Origin: an uncultured Sphingomonadaceae bacterium | GTDB lineage: Bacteria > Pseudomonadota > Alphaproteobacteria > Sphingomonadales > Sphingomonadaceae | Assembly (NCBI GenBank): GCA_947494305.1 | Contig: CANLUL010000002.1 | Coordinates: 124,001-188,000, forward strand | Reading direction: 5' to 3' | Length of the DNA stretch: 64,000 nucleotides | Part shown: piece by piece, positions 35,374-45,070 of the stretch | Position numbering within the stretch: the first letter of the stretch is position 1 | How the letters are laid out: each line of letters opens with the position of its first letter | Made by a program: the position numbers and the translations under genes | The notes under the pieces: model-generated | The model's input: only the letters and a program-made list of their open reading frames with translations | Databases searched by the model: none | Told to the model about the DNA's origin: nothing

Positions 35374-36254
35374 ATAATGCGCCAGTTACCCTTCGCTTCT
35401 TTTTGCCCAGAGAAGAGCTTCGCCCCTATATTAGTACCTTCTATTTGACAGAAGTTAAACCTAGTTCTGGGGAACGGATTGCCGATTGGCTGCATCCAGA
35501 ATGGGCCAATCTGCGGATTATCGAAGGCATTTTACCGATGGGCTCGATCGGCAAAGAAGAGCCGATAACTGCTCCTAGATTTAGCGTGGTTGGACCTACA
35601 AGCTACGCCACCTATTTTGAATCGGACCGGATGCGGTCGTGGGGAATTGGGCTGTTGCCGCTTGGATGGTCAAAATTCATAAGCGTTTCCGCTGTAGATT
35701 ATGCAGACAAGACAACCAATGGAAGTACCGACCCGCAATTCGCAAAACTTTCTCCTCTGGCTGATAATATCTTTGCGACGGGAACCCCCAATGTAGAAGA
35801 AGAAGTCGCTTTTATTGAACAGTTTTTCATGGACCTGCTTCCGAATACCGAAGAAGATGATTTGCTCATCCAAAAGGCGCATAATTTGCTTTTGGATACA
35901 GGTCTGGAAACCGTTCAGGACATGGCAGACAAATTGAATATCACTGGCCGCACCCTCGATCGGCTAAGCCGTAAAGCCTTTGGTTTCCCGCCAAAATTAC
36001 TGCTGCGGCGACAAAGATTTTTGCGATCGCTTGCCGAGAATATGCTCAATCCTTCACAAAACTGGGTCTCCACCCTTGATGCCGCTTATTATGACCAAGC
36101 CCATTTCGGCCGGGACTTTCAGCGCTTCATGGGTATGAGCGCATCCGAATATAAAGCCAAACCGCATCCGTTCCTCAACGCCGCGGTTCATGGAAGAATG
36201 GCAGCCGCCGGCGCAGGAATGCAGGTGTTGCACGATCCCGGAGCTGACAACTAG
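35361..36254 (+). CDS. AraC-family transcriptional regulator
   Basis: A 297-residue protein with an N-terminal DUF6597-like sensing part starting RFFLPREELRPYISTFYL. A C-terminal double HTH follows (about 180-265) containing TVQDMADKLNITGRTLDRLSRKAFG and AYYDQAHFGRDFQRFMGMSASEY. The start is TTG 35361, supported by GGAGG seven bases upstream; it overlaps the end of hisN by 13 bases. The target is unknown. Confidence 0.85.
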   Translation: MSSLNNAPVTLRFFLPREELRPYISTFYLTEVKPSSGERIADWLHPEWANLRIIEGILPMGSIGKEEPITAPRFSVVGPTSYATYFESDRMRSWGIGLLPLGWSKFISVSAVDYADKTTNGSTDPQFAKLSPLADNIFATGTPNVEEEVAFIEQFFMDLLPNTEEDDLLIQKAHNLLLDTGLETVQDMADKLNITGRTLDRLSRKAFGFPPKLLLRRQRFLRSLAENMLNPSQNWVSTLDAAYYDQAHFGRDFQRFMGMSASEYKAKPHPFLNAAVHGRMAAAGAGMQVLHDPGADN

Positions 36255-36373
36255 TTTCAACTTAAACCTTGCATTTCAGGCGAATCTAGCTATTGCCGCC
36301 CTTCCGATGTGACGCTCTGGCCAGTGTGGGCTGCCACAAGTGTCCGTAACGGTAACTTCTAAAGGAGACCAAA

Positions 36374-36574
36374 ATGCCCAAGTTGAAGACCAAAAGTGGT
36401 GTGAAGAAACGCTTCAAAATCACCGCCAACGGCAAGGTTAAGCACGGCGTAGCCGGCAAACGCCACCGTTTGATGAGCCATAACAGCAAATATATCCGTC
36501 AGAACCGCGGCACTAAGAAATTGTGTGATGCGGATGCTCGGACAGTGAAAAAGTGGGCGCCATACGGGCTTTAG
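36374..36574 (+). CDS. rpmI: ribosomal protein bL35
   Basis: A 66-residue basic protein starting [15 protein letters not shown] with [12 protein letters not shown], the bL35 signature. AAAGGAG lies eight bases upstream. infC, which often precedes it in other bacteria, is not here; an AraC regulator gene precedes instead. It is cotranscribed with rplT 40 bases downstream. Confidence 0.97.
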   Translation: MPKLKTKSGVKKRFKITANGKVKHGVAGKRHRLMSHNSKYIRQNRGTKKLCDADARTVKKWAPYGL

Positions 36575-36614
36575 TAGCTCCTGCGACCAAAATACATTCA
36601 AGGATATATAGAAA

Positions 36615-36977
36615 ATGGCACGTGTAAAACGGGGTACGACCACTCGTACAAAACATAAAAGATTATTGGATCAGGCAAAAGGCTATTATGGCCGCCGCAA
36701 AAATACGATCCGCATCGCTCGGCAGGCTGTCGAAAAAGCCGGTCAATATGCCTATCGCGATCGCAAAGTTAAGAAACGGGCTTTCCGCGCACTTTGGATC
36801 CAGCGCATTAACGCTGCGGTTCGCGAAGAAGGCATGACATACGGCACATTCATCCACGGCACCAAACTGGCAGGTATTGAGCTTGACCGCAAAGTCATGG
36901 CTGATCTGGCGATGAACGAGCCAGCAGTGTTTAAAGGCGTCATCAAACAGGCGCAGGACGCTCTGGCAAAAGCCTAA
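36615..36977 (+). CDS. rplT: ribosomal protein bL20
   Basis: A 120-residue 50S subunit protein with the standard start [16 protein letters not shown] and the helix [20 protein letters not shown]. It binds 23S rRNA early in assembly. In enterobacteria bL20 also represses its own operon; no pseudoknot could be confirmed by eye in the 119-base leader before rpmI. A strong terminator follows 17 bases after the stop. Confidence 0.97.
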   Translation: MARVKRGTTTRTKHKRLLDQAKGYYGRRKNTIRIARQAVEKAGQYAYRDRKVKKRAFRALWIQRINAAVREEGMTYGTFIHGTKLAGIELDRKVMADLAMNEPAVFKGVIKQAQDALAKA

Positions 36978-36994
36978 GCGTTTTCATAAAATTC

Positions 36995-37034
36995 AAAAAG
37001 CGCCGACCCTTGAACCGGGTTACGGCGCTTTTTT
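36995..37034 (+). terminator. rho-independent terminator after rplT
   Basis: AAAAAGCGCCG pairs with CGGCGCTTTTTT around an 18-base loop that itself holds an ACCC/GGGT pairing. The T6 run makes this the clearest intrinsic terminator in the window. The A run before it would also allow function on the other strand. Confidence 0.92.
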
Positions 37035-37090
37035 ATTGGGTTATTGGCAAGGCTTGCTAGACGGGCTGAGAATAGGGACAGGATAGAGCG

Positions 37091-38206
37091 ATGAGCGATA
37101 TCGAAGCGATCAAAGACAAATATCTGGCACAGGTTGCCAGCGCGTCCGACGGCGATGCATTGGAAGCCATTCGCGTTGCGGCGCTCGGCAAGAAGGGTGA
37201 AATTTCGCTGTTGTTAAAAACATTGGGCCAGATGACTCCAGAAGAACGCCAGACCGAAGGTCCGAAAATCAATGGCACACGCCAGGCTGTTGCTGATGCG
37301 ATTGCCAGCCGCAAGGAATCGATGGAAGCCGATGTTCTGAACGCCCAGCTGGCAACGGAAAAACTCGATCTGACGTTGCCGCCGCTATCGGCACCCAAAG
37401 GCAGCATTCATCCGGTATCGCAAGTGATGGACGAACTGGCAGAGATATTCGCGGATCTCGGTTTCTCCGTAGAGACCGGCCCAGAAATCGAAGATGATTG
37501 GCATAATTTCACCGCACTTAACATTCCGGAAACGCATCCGGCACGTGCCATGCATGATACATTCTATTTCCCGCAGACGGATGAGAATGACATGCCCAAA
37601 ATGCTGCGGACCCATACATCGCCCGTGCAAATTCGGACAATGATGGATGTGGCAAAACGCTCTAGTGGAGAGGGCGAACCCATCCATATTATCGCGCCGG
37701 GCCGAACCTATCGCTCCGACAGCGATGCGACCCACACACCGATGTTTCATCAAGTCGAAGGACTGGTAATCGACAAGGGCATCCATATGGGTCATCTGAA
37801 ATGGACGCTGGAAACCTTTGTTCGCGCATTTTTTGAACGCGACGATATTACCCTGCGCCTGCGCCCCAGCTATTTCCCTTTCACCGAACCTTCTGCCGAG
37901 GTTGACCTCGGATTCACTGTCGAAAAGCGCAAGCGTATCATCGGCGGCGACCCGCGTAGTGAGAATGGCGGCTGGATGGAAATCCTAGGCAGCGGCATGG
38001 TGCATCCCAATGTGATCGCCAATTGCGGCCTTGATCCTGAAGTCTGGCAGGGCTTTGCCTTTGGCTGCGGTATCGACCGGCTAGCAATGCTGAAATATGG
38101 CATGGATGACCTGCGCGCGTTCTTTGATGGCGATTTGCGCTGGGCCGATCATTATGGATTTGATGCACTCGACGTTCCCACTTTAAGCGGAGGAGTCGGC
38201 GCATGA
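37091..38206 (+). CDS. pheS: phenylalanyl-tRNA synthetase, alpha subunit
   Basis: The catalytic class II subunit, 371 residues. An N-terminal coiled coil (about 1-95) that contacts tRNA is followed by motif 2 ([21 protein letters not shown]), [12 protein letters not shown] and motif 3 ([19 protein letters not shown]). It works as an alpha2-beta2 tetramer with PheT, whose gene overlaps the stop in ATGA. No leader peptide with Phe codons is seen in the 56 bases between the rplT terminator and the start. Confidence 0.97.
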   Translation: MSDIEAIKDKYLAQVASASDGDALEAIRVAALGKKGEISLLLKTLGQMTPEERQTEGPKINGTRQAVADAIASRKESMEADVLNAQLATEKLDLTLPPLSAPKGSIHPVSQVMDELAEIFADLGFSVETGPEIEDDWHNFTALNIPETHPARAMHDTFYFPQTDENDMPKMLRTHTSPVQIRTMMDVAKRSSGEGEPIHIIAPGRTYRSDSDATHTPMFHQVEGLVIDKGIHMGHLKWTLETFVRAFFERDDITLRLRPSYFPFTEPSAEVDLGFTVEKRKRIIGGDPRSENGGWMEILGSGMVHPNVIANCGLDPEVWQGFAFGCGIDRLAMLKYGMDDLRAFFDGDLRWADHYGFDALDVPTLSGGVGA

Positions 38207-40575
38207 AATTTTCTCTAAGCTGGCTCAAAGCGCATCTGGAAACCGATGCCAGCCTCACAGAAATTACCGACAAGCTGACCGATATTGGTCTGGAACTCGA
38301 AGGATTGGAAAATCCGGCCGATGCTCTGCGTCCCTTCCGAGTGGCAAAGGTTATAGAAGCCGGCCCGCATCCCAATGCCGACAAGTTGCAGCTGCTTAAG
38401 GTCGATGATGGCAGCGACGAACCATGGCAGGTTGTCTGCGGCGCGCCCAATGCCAAGACCGGCATGGTTGGCGTGTTCGGTCCTCCGGGCACCTATATCC
38501 CAGGCAGTGATTTCACACTGAAACCGGCCAAGATTCGGGATGTCGAAAGCTTCGGCATGATGTGCTCCGCGCGCGAACTGGAATTGGGTGATGATCATGA
38601 CGGGATTATCGAGTTAGAATCCGGCGCCGCCGATGCCGTTGGTCAAAGCTATGCCGACTATGCCAAAATTGATGATCCAGTGATGGATGTAGCAATCACT
38701 CCCAATCGTCAGGATTGCATGGGTGTGCGCGGTATTGCGCGCGATTTGGCAGCAACCGGCATAGGCACATTGAAACCGCTCGAAAGCGCAAGCATATCGC
38801 GCAGTGGTGACGGCCCGGATGTAACGACGGAAGATGCAGACGGCTGCCCCGCCTTTTACGGCTGTGTCGTTCGCGGCGTTAGCAACGGCTCCTCTCCCGA
38901 CTGGATGCAGGCACGGCTCAAATCTGCCGGTCAGAAACCAATTAACGCGCTGGTCGATATCACCAATTATGTGATGCTCGACCATGGGCGGCCATTGCAT
39001 GTTTACGATGCCGCGAAACTGAACGGCGGTCTGGTTGCGCGTAAAGCCAAGCCCGGCGAAAAGGTCGTGGCGCTGAATGACAATGAATATGTGCTCGACG
39101 AAACCATGACGGTCATTGCTGATGATAATGGCGCGCATGATATTGGCGGGATCATGGGCGGCGCATCCACTGGATCCGATGAAAGTACGACAGACGTATT
39201 GATCGAATGCGCATATTTCACCCCTGAAAACATCGCAAAGACCGGTCAGAAGCTGATGCTGACAAGCGACGCAAGGCAGAGATTCGAGCGCGGCGTTGAT
39301 CCGGCATTTCTCGATCAAGGCATTGATATTGCGACTGCTTTGGTACTCGAACTATGCGGCGGGACCGCGAGCGAAACCACCCGGGCTGGAAACCCGCCAA
39401 CCGAGCAGCGCACGATGCCCTATGATCCGGCCAAATGCTTGCAACTAGGTGGTGTTGATATCGCTACGGACAAGCAAAAAGCAACACTCGAAGCGCTGGG
39501 ATTTGCCGTGTCTGATGACTGGACAATCACTATTCCAACATGGCGCCGAGACGTTCATGGCTGGCAGGATATTGTCGAAGAAGTCGTCCGTATCGAAGGA
39601 CTCGACAATGTGCCGTCCACGCCATTGCCGCGCAAACCGGGTGTCGCAAAACCTACCGCCTCACCGGAACAGCTGGCTGAACGCAAAGCACGACGCGCTG
39701 CAGCCGCACGCGGCCTCAACGAGGTCGTCACATGGAGCTTCATTTCGGAAAAAGAAGCCGCTCCTTTTGGTGGTAGCGAATGGGCGCTTACCAGCCCGAT
39801 TAGCGAAGATCTGAAATATATGCGACCCTCGATGCTGCCCGGCCTGATTGCAGCGGCGCAGCGCAACAGAGCTCGCGGTGCATCGTCCATCCGCTTGTTT
39901 GAAGTTGGCAGACGCTATCTCGAAGCGACCGAGCATCCCACCATTGGACTGGTACTGACGGGCGAGAAAACAGCGCGAAGCTGGCAGGCGGGCGGTGCAT
40001 CAAAATATGATGCTTTTGATGCCAAAGCCGAAGTGATTGCGATTCTGGAAGCCGCTGGCGCACCGGTCGACAAACTGATGGATTTTGCGGAAGCCGGTAA
40101 TCATTATCATCCCGGTCAATCCGGCACATTGCGGTTGGGACCAAAGAAAATCCTTGCCGCATATGGAGCGCTGCATCCCAATGTTACCAAAGCATTGGGC
40201 CTGAAAGGCGGCGCGGTTGGCGCAGAGATATTCCTTGATGCGATACCGGTTAAGAAAAAATCTGGCCATATGCGTGATGCTTACACACCACCTGCACTGC
40301 AAAGCGTGAAACGTGACTTTGCGTTTGTTGTTGATGCCAGTGTAGCGGCGGGCGATCTGGTCCGGGCCGTCAAAGGTGCGGATAAAAAACTGATTATCGA
40401 TGCGCGGATTTTTGATTTGTTTGAAGGTGAAAGCCTGGGCGAAGGGAAGAAATCTCTGGCGATTGAGGTAACTTTGCAGCCTCAAGAAGCAACCCTTACG
40501 GACGAGGATTTGAAAGCGCTAACCGAAAAGGTTGTGTCCAATGCCACAAAACTTGGTGCGGAATTGAGGGGATAA
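38203..40575 (+). CDS. pheT: phenylalanyl-tRNA synthetase, beta subunit
   Basis: 790 residues with the full bacterial layout. An N-terminal tRNA-binding OB domain (about 39-150) is followed by the B3/B4 editing region, which hydrolyses mischarged Tyr-tRNA-Phe, then B5 and the class-II-like core. The C-terminal ferredoxin-like anticodon-binding domain (about 695-790) begins [16 protein letters not shown]. Translationally coupled to pheS by a four-base overlap. A REP-like double hairpin starts six bases after the stop. Confidence 0.97.
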   Translation: MKFSLSWLKAHLETDASLTEITDKLTDIGLELEGLENPADALRPFRVAKVIEAGPHPNADKLQLLKVDDGSDEPWQVVCGAPNAKTGMVGVFGPPGTYIPGSDFTLKPAKIRDVESFGMMCSARELELGDDHDGIIELESGAADAVGQSYADYAKIDDPVMDVAITPNRQDCMGVRGIARDLAATGIGTLKPLESASISRSGDGPDVTTEDADGCPAFYGCVVRGVSNGSSPDWMQARLKSAGQKPINALVDITNYVMLDHGRPLHVYDAAKLNGGLVARKAKPGEKVVALNDNEYVLDETMTVIADDNGAHDIGGIMGGASTGSDESTTDVLIECAYFTPENIAKTGQKLMLTSDARQRFERGVDPAFLDQGIDIATALVLELCGGTASETTRAGNPPTEQRTMPYDPAKCLQLGGVDIATDKQKATLEALGFAVSDDWTITIPTWRRDVHGWQDIVEEVVRIEGLDNVPSTPLPRKPGVAKPTASPEQLAERKARRAAAARGLNEVVTWSFISEKEAAPFGGSEWALTSPISEDLKYMRPSMLPGLIAAAQRNRARGASSIRLFEVGRRYLEATEHPTIGLVLTGEKTARSWQAGGASKYDAFDAKAEVIAILEAAGAPVDKLMDFAEAGNHYHPGQSGTLRLGPKKILAAYGALHPNVTKALGLKGGAVGAEIFLDAIPVKKKSGHMRDAYTPPALQSVKRDFAFVVDASVAAGDLVRAVKGADKKLIIDARIFDLFEGESLGEGKKSLAIEVTLQPQEATLTDEDLKALTEKVVSNATKLGAELRG

Positions 40576-40580
40576 GTATT

Positions 40581-40657
40581 CGTCATCCTGAACTTGTTTC
40601 AGGATCTCAAGAGGCGCAGAATTAATAAGGAGATGCTGAATCAAGTTCAGCATGACG
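40581..40657. repeat. REP-like inverted pair (REPIN type) between pheT and prfC
   Basis: Two 28-base arms face each other. The left arm (40581-40608) starts CGTCATCCTGAACTTG and the right arm (40630-40657) is its near-complement ending TTCAGCATGACG, with three mismatches by eye. Each arm also has its own internal hairpin (CCTGAA/TTCAGG and GCTGAA/TTCAGC). The compensating C/G change in each arm keeps its own hairpin intact. This pattern is widespread as intergenic repeats in alphaproteobacteria. No other copy was noticed in the window. Confidence 0.85.
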
Positions 40658-40672
40658 AGTGAAACAAATATC

Positions 40673-42235
40673 ATGACCAACCCACGCCGTACTTTTGCAA
40701 TCATCTCTCACCCCGATGCGGGTAAGACGACACTGACCGAGAAGCTGCTACTGAAGGGCGGCGCTATTCACTTGGCGGGCGAGGTCAAGGCACGCGGCGA
40801 CAATCGGCGCGCACGGTCGGACTGGATGAAGATCGAGCAGCAACGCGGGATTTCGGTCACCTCGTCGGTCATGACCTTTGAGCGCAATGACATAATCTTC
40901 AACCTGCTCGACACACCGGGCCATGAGGATTTTTCCGAAGATACCTATCGCACGCTGACTGCAGTCGACAGCGCAATCATGGTGATTGATGCGGCGAGCG
41001 GTATTGAGGCGCAAACATTGAAACTGTTTGAAGTTTGCCGGTTGCGAAATGTTCCGATCATCACCTTCGTCAACAAGGTGGATCGCGAAGGCCGCGATCC
41101 GTTCGAACTGCTTGATGAAGTGGCGGACAAATTGGCACTGGACGTATGCCCGATGAGCTGGCCGACAGGCATGGGCGGCCAATTTGAAGGCGTCTATGAC
41201 CTAGTGCGCAACCAACTGCATCAGCCAACGGGTGACAGCAAACAATATGACGGTGTGTCGCAGCAATTCACTGGTCTGGATGATCCGAAACTCGCGGATG
41301 TGCTCAGCGAAGGAGCTCTAGAACGCTTGACCAGTGAAGGCGAGCTCGCGCAAGGTGGATATAGCGCGTTTGATATCGAAGCGTATCAAAACGGCGATCT
41401 GACCCCGGTATATTTCGGTTCTGCGCTGAAACAATTTGGTGTGGAAGAATTGATCGAGGCGATTGCCCAGCACGCCCCGTCGCCGCGCCCGCAGCCAGCG
41501 GAACCCGATCCAATTCAACCCGATGACAAAGACATTACCGGCTTCATCTTCAAGATTCAGGCAAATATGGACCCGCAACATCGCGACCGGATTGCGTTCA
41601 TGCGGCTTTGCTCGGGCGAATTTCAGCGCGGTATGAAATTGACGCCCTCCGGTCTTGGCAAGCCAATTGCAATCCACTCGCCCATCCTGTTTTTTGCCCA
41701 AGATAGGGAGATAGCCGACACCGCCCATCCCGGCGATATTATCGGCATACCCAATCACGGGACATTGCGGGTTGGCGATACATTGAGCGAAAAAAACCAG
41801 GTGCGGATTACCGGGCTTCCAAACTTCGCACCGGAGATTCTCCGCCGCGTCATCCTGAAAGACCCGACACAGACCAAAAAGCTGCGCAAGGCGCTGGATG
41901 ACCTTTCCGAAGAAGGCGTGGTGCAGGTTTTCTATCCGGAACTTGGCGCCAACTGGATTATCGGTGTGGTTGGGCAGTTGCAGTTGGAAGTGTTGATCAG
42001 CCGCTTGTCAGCCGAATATAAAGTCGAAGCAAAACTCGAAGTCGCTCCGTTTGAAACCGCACGCTGGGTTTCTGGCGATGATGCGACCTTGCAAGCCTTC
42101 GCGAATATCAATCAGGCGGCCCTAGCCAAGGACCGTGACGATAATCTGGTATTCCTCGCGAAATCTGCATGGGATGTCGGCTATCAAGAAGAACGCAATC
42201 CAGACATTAAGTTTAGCGCGACACGGGAGCGATAA
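40673..42235 (+). CDS. prfC: peptide chain release factor 3
   Basis: A translational GTPase that recycles RF1/RF2 after termination; 520 residues. G1 is SHPDAGKTTLTEKL, G3 DTPGHEDFSEDTYR and G4 NKVDREGRD. The domain II and RF3 C-terminal domain (VQFYPE-like VVQVFYPELGANWIIGVVG) follow. ATG 40673 is used because the alternative ATG at 40652 lies inside the REP arm. The seven extra residues would be harmless, and neither start has a clear ribosome site. Confidence 0.95.
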   Translation: MTNPRRTFAIISHPDAGKTTLTEKLLLKGGAIHLAGEVKARGDNRRARSDWMKIEQQRGISVTSSVMTFERNDIIFNLLDTPGHEDFSEDTYRTLTAVDSAIMVIDAASGIEAQTLKLFEVCRLRNVPIITFVNKVDREGRDPFELLDEVADKLALDVCPMSWPTGMGGQFEGVYDLVRNQLHQPTGDSKQYDGVSQQFTGLDDPKLADVLSEGALERLTSEGELAQGGYSAFDIEAYQNGDLTPVYFGSALKQFGVEELIEAIAQHAPSPRPQPAEPDPIQPDDKDITGFIFKIQANMDPQHRDRIAFMRLCSGEFQRGMKLTPSGLGKPIAIHSPILFFAQDREIADTAHPGDIIGIPNHGTLRVGDTLSEKNQVRITGLPNFAPEILRRVILKDPTQTKKLRKALDDLSEEGVVQVFYPELGANWIIGVVGQLQLEVLISRLSAEYKVEAKLEVAPFETARWVSGDDATLQAFANINQAALAKDRDDNLVFLAKSAWDVGYQEERNPDIKFSATRER

Positions 42236-42243
42236 GAGAGAAT

Positions 42244-42714
42244 ATGCAAAATACTTGGAACGTTTATCTATCCGGCGAAATCCACACCAATTGGCGCGAA
42301 GACATTGCCAATGGCGCAAAGGAAAAAGGACTGCCTGTGCAATTCTCCGCACCGGTTACCGACCATCCGGCATCTGATGATTGCGGCGTAACCATATTGG
42401 GCAGCGAAGAAAAAAAATTCTGGCACGACCGCAAGGGCGCTCAGGTCAACGCGATCCGAACCTCCACCTTGATCAAGAAAGCGGATATTGTCGTTGTACG
42501 TTTCGGAGAGAAATATAAACAATGGAATGCAGCGTTTGATGCGGGATATGCGGCGGCTCTGGGTAAGCCTCTGATCATTAATCATGGACCGGATATTGTG
42601 CACCCGCTTAAGGAAGTCGACGCCGCTGCATTGGCAGTGGCGGAAACACCGGCGCAGATTGTTGAGATATTGGATTATGTGATTACTGGGAAGTTGGTGG
42701 GTTATACCGACTAG
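42244..42714 (+). CDS. ytoQ: YtoQ-family protein
   Basis: A 156-residue cytoplasmic protein matching the YtoQ family, with YLSGEIHTNWRE near the start and WNAAFDAGYAAALGKPLI in the middle. The fold resembles nucleoside 2-deoxyribosyltransferases, but no biochemical role is established that I know of. It begins eight bases after prfC with AGAGA upstream, so it may be cotranscribed. Confidence 0.85.
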   Translation: MQNTWNVYLSGEIHTNWREDIANGAKEKGLPVQFSAPVTDHPASDDCGVTILGSEEKKFWHDRKGAQVNAIRTSTLIKKADIVVVRFGEKYKQWNAAFDAGYAAALGKPLIINHGPDIVHPLKEVDAAALAVAETPAQIVEILDYVITGKLVGYTD

Positions 42715-42854
42715 CCGCATCAGAGGCCCATTCAATATAGGCACAAAGACACAAATTAATTTCTACCTATTGTTCAATATGTTATGATTGCTGTTCCGAT
42801 CGTGGTGATCAACCTCACTATATGATCGAGCTGTTGCTTTAAGGGGGCACAATT

Positions 42855-44018
42855 ATGCGCAATAACTTTTTCAGCATCATCGCAATTATCGCGGTTTTCT
42901 TTGCATTACCGGCGAATGCAAAGAAAGTTGCTTTGGTAATCGGTAACTCAAGTTATGAGTATACCCAGCAACTTTCAAACCCGGAAAATGATGCAGCTTT
43001 GATTGCCAACGCTGTACGAAGCAGCAAATTTGACGATGTCATGGTTGCTCAAAACCTAGGCATCGAAGCCTTTCGTCAGGCACTGAGAGAGTTCAGTTCC
43101 AAAGCAGATGGCGCCGAAGTGGCCATGGTATATTTTGCCGGTCATGGCATGGAAGGAAAAGGTAAAAACTGGTTGATTCCTGTCGATGCGAAATTGGAAT
43201 CAAACCGTGATCTTGCTTATGAAACCATTGATCTGGATCTGATAATGGAAGCCTTGTCAGGGGCGCAAACACGAATTGCTATTGTGGATGCTTGCCGTAA
43301 CAATCCATTCGGAAACAAATGGAGGTCAGGAACAAGGGCAGTGTCGCGAGGCTTGGCAGGACTAGAGGTTGACGACGTGCTTGTAATATTTGCCGCGGCT
43401 CCCGGACAAACAGCAAGCGATGGTGGGGAAGATATCAATTCTCCATTCGCAAAGTCATTAGCCAAACGTTTGCCGCAACCAGATGTGCCTATTCAGCTTC
43501 TCGGTGGACTTGTGCGTGATGATGTACTTGCCGCTACTGGCGGAACGCAAAGACCGTTTGTCAGCGCCAGCATAACCGGGACACCAATTTATCTGGTCCG
43601 ACAGAACAAGGCGATAATCGCACCTGGTCCCAACGCAGCACCAACAAGTACCGCAGCACTGGCTGTACCCCGGTCCATTGGTTCAGGCCCGATATTGCTT
43701 TCCGACATTCAGATCGAAACTATAAAATTGACCGGCTTTTTCGGTATGCCAGACGATTTGTTTCTAGAATTCGATACCGGCGAACGCTTCCCAAATGGCG
43801 ACGGCAAACAGAAAATGAAGGTTGGTGACATTTGGAATATCGATGACAGTTTTGTTTTTGACCAGCCAATCAGTTTTCGAGTGATGGAGCATGATGCAGT
43901 CGGCGGCCATGATCTGATCGGTACGATCACTATGCCTGCTACAATCGGAACACATACCACTACGTTGAATGGTGACAAAAGTATCTACAAAGTAACCTAT
44001 ACGCTTACAGCTATGTGA
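42855..44018 (+). CDS. secreted caspase-like (peptidase C14) protein with C2-like C-terminal domain
   Basis: A 387-residue exported protein. The signal peptide (IIAIIAVFFALPANA) is followed by a p20-type caspase domain (about 23-250) with KVALVIGNSSYEY and the catalytic His97 in YFAGHGME and Cys147 in IVDACRNNPF. After a Pro/Ala linker, residues about 280-387 look like a small beta-sandwich (DDLFLEFDTGE, FRVMEHDAVGGHDLIG) of C2-like pattern. AAGGGGG lies nine bases upstream of the start. It stands alone, without a death-fold or effector partner. Confidence 0.85.
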   Translation: MRNNFFSIIAIIAVFFALPANAKKVALVIGNSSYEYTQQLSNPENDAALIANAVRSSKFDDVMVAQNLGIEAFRQALREFSSKADGAEVAMVYFAGHGMEGKGKNWLIPVDAKLESNRDLAYETIDLDLIMEALSGAQTRIAIVDACRNNPFGNKWRSGTRAVSRGLAGLEVDDVLVIFAAAPGQTASDGGEDINSPFAKSLAKRLPQPDVPIQLLGGLVRDDVLAATGGTQRPFVSASITGTPIYLVRQNKAIIAPGPNAAPTSTAALAVPRSIGSGPILLSDIQIETIKLTGFFGMPDDLFLEFDTGERFPNGDGKQKMKVGDIWNIDDSFVFDQPISFRVMEHDAVGGHDLIGTITMPATIGTHTTTLNGDKSIYKVTYTLTAM

Positions 44019-44036
44019 CCGCGATAAATCTGCAAG

Positions 44037-44627
44037 TCACCCCCGCAACAAAAACACCGCATGCTCGGCCAGCAAATTCGCCGCAGCCCGACTGGTCTGT
44101 TTATCCCCGCTCAAAAACCACTGCCCTTCTTGCTGCAACTTTTCATCGCGAACCAAAGCGCGGAAATCGTCAATGGTGACATGATGGATATTGGGTGTGT
44201 CATACCAGGTTTGCGGAAGCAATCGCGTGACCGGCATCCGGCCGCCAAAGAGCAACGACATACGCACGCGCCAGTGGGCGAAATTGGGGAAGCTGACAAA
44301 GGCCTGCTTGCCGATGCGCAGCAGTTCATCGAGGATCTGATCGGGTCGATGCGTGGTCTGCAACGTCTGACTAAGCACCGCATAGTCAAAACTGCCATCG
44401 GGATAGGCGCTGAGGTCGGTATCAGCATCCCCCTGAACCACCGAAAGCCCCTTGGCAACCGCGCTGGCAACATTGACGGGTTCAATCTCCAGCCCGCGTG
44501 CATCACAATCTTTCTGATCACGCAAAGCCGCCATCAACGCGCCGTCACCGCAACCGATATCGAGCACACGGCTGCCCGGCACGATGTTATCGGCAATAAT
44601 TTGCAAGTCTGGCCGGAGCATCGTCAT
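44037..44627 (-). CDS. metW: methionine biosynthesis protein MetW
   Basis: A 196-residue class I methyltransferase-fold protein with VLDIGCGDGALMAALR and YAVLSQTLQTTHRPDQILDEL, both typical of MetW. In many proteobacteria metW is paired with metX and is needed for homoserine acylation activity. Here a GNAT gene sits between them and all three are joined by four-base overlaps. Confidence 0.92.
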   Translation of the reverse strand: MTMLRPDLQIIADNIVPGSRVLDIGCGDGALMAALRDQKDCDARGLEIEPVNVASAVAKGLSVVQGDADTDLSAYPDGSFDYAVLSQTLQTTHRPDQILDELLRIGKQAFVSFPNFAHWRVRMSLLFGGRMPVTRLLPQTWYDTPNIHHVTIDDFRALVRDEKLQQEGQWFLSGDKQTSRAAANLLAEHAVFLLRG

Positions 44628-45070
44628 TGATAGGCATCCGGGAAGTCGAGGGTCATGAAGCGTTCAGGGTGTTGATATTCTTTCCACCCGAATTGCTGAT
44701 ATAGCGATTGTGCATCGCGCGTTAATAGGGCCCAAAATCGCAAGACACCCAGTTCCGGATGGTTTTGCAAATAGGAGAGCATGATTTTTGACAGACCCAT
44801 CTTGCGATGCTCTTCGAGAACATAAACATCCGATAGATAAGCAAATGTAGCCCGGTCGGTCACAAGCCGCGCCATCGCTACCTGCTGCCCTTCAAAGCCG
44901 ACCGCAACACAAAGGCTGTGTTCTATGGATTTCGCTACCGTTTCCAGTGCAATGCCTTCTGCCCAATAGCTGCGCGTCAAATAGGCATGGGCCGCAACTG
45001 CATCGATCGCTTCCTGATCAACGATCAGTTTATAGCCGGACGGCAATTGGGGTGCGTTAAATATTGTCAT
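44624..45070 (-). CDS. GNAT acetyltransferase between metX and metW
   Basis: A 148-residue single-domain GNAT protein. [20 protein letters not shown] is the acetyl-CoA-binding loop and [15 protein letters not shown] the following helix-strand. It overlaps metW and metX by four bases on each side, so it must be translated with them. Its substrate is unknown. The sequence resembles general small-molecule or protein-N-terminal acetyltransferases. Confidence 0.85.
   Translation of the reverse strand: MTIFNAPQLPSGYKLIVDQEAIDAVAAHAYLTRSYWAEGIALETVAKSIEHSLCVAVGFEGQQVAMARLVTDRATFAYLSDVYVLEEHRKMGLSKIMLSYLQNHPELGVLRFWALLTRDAQSLYQQFGWKEYQHPERFMTLDFPDAYQ

Noticed and set aside
36255-36373. Possible bL20-type autoregulatory leader before rpmI
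   Set aside because: No convincing pseudoknot or mimic of the 23S rRNA site could be drawn by eye.
38614-39318. A 234-codon minus-strand open frame inside pheT
   Set aside because: It lies wholly opposite the PheT coding sequence and shows no recognisable protein features.
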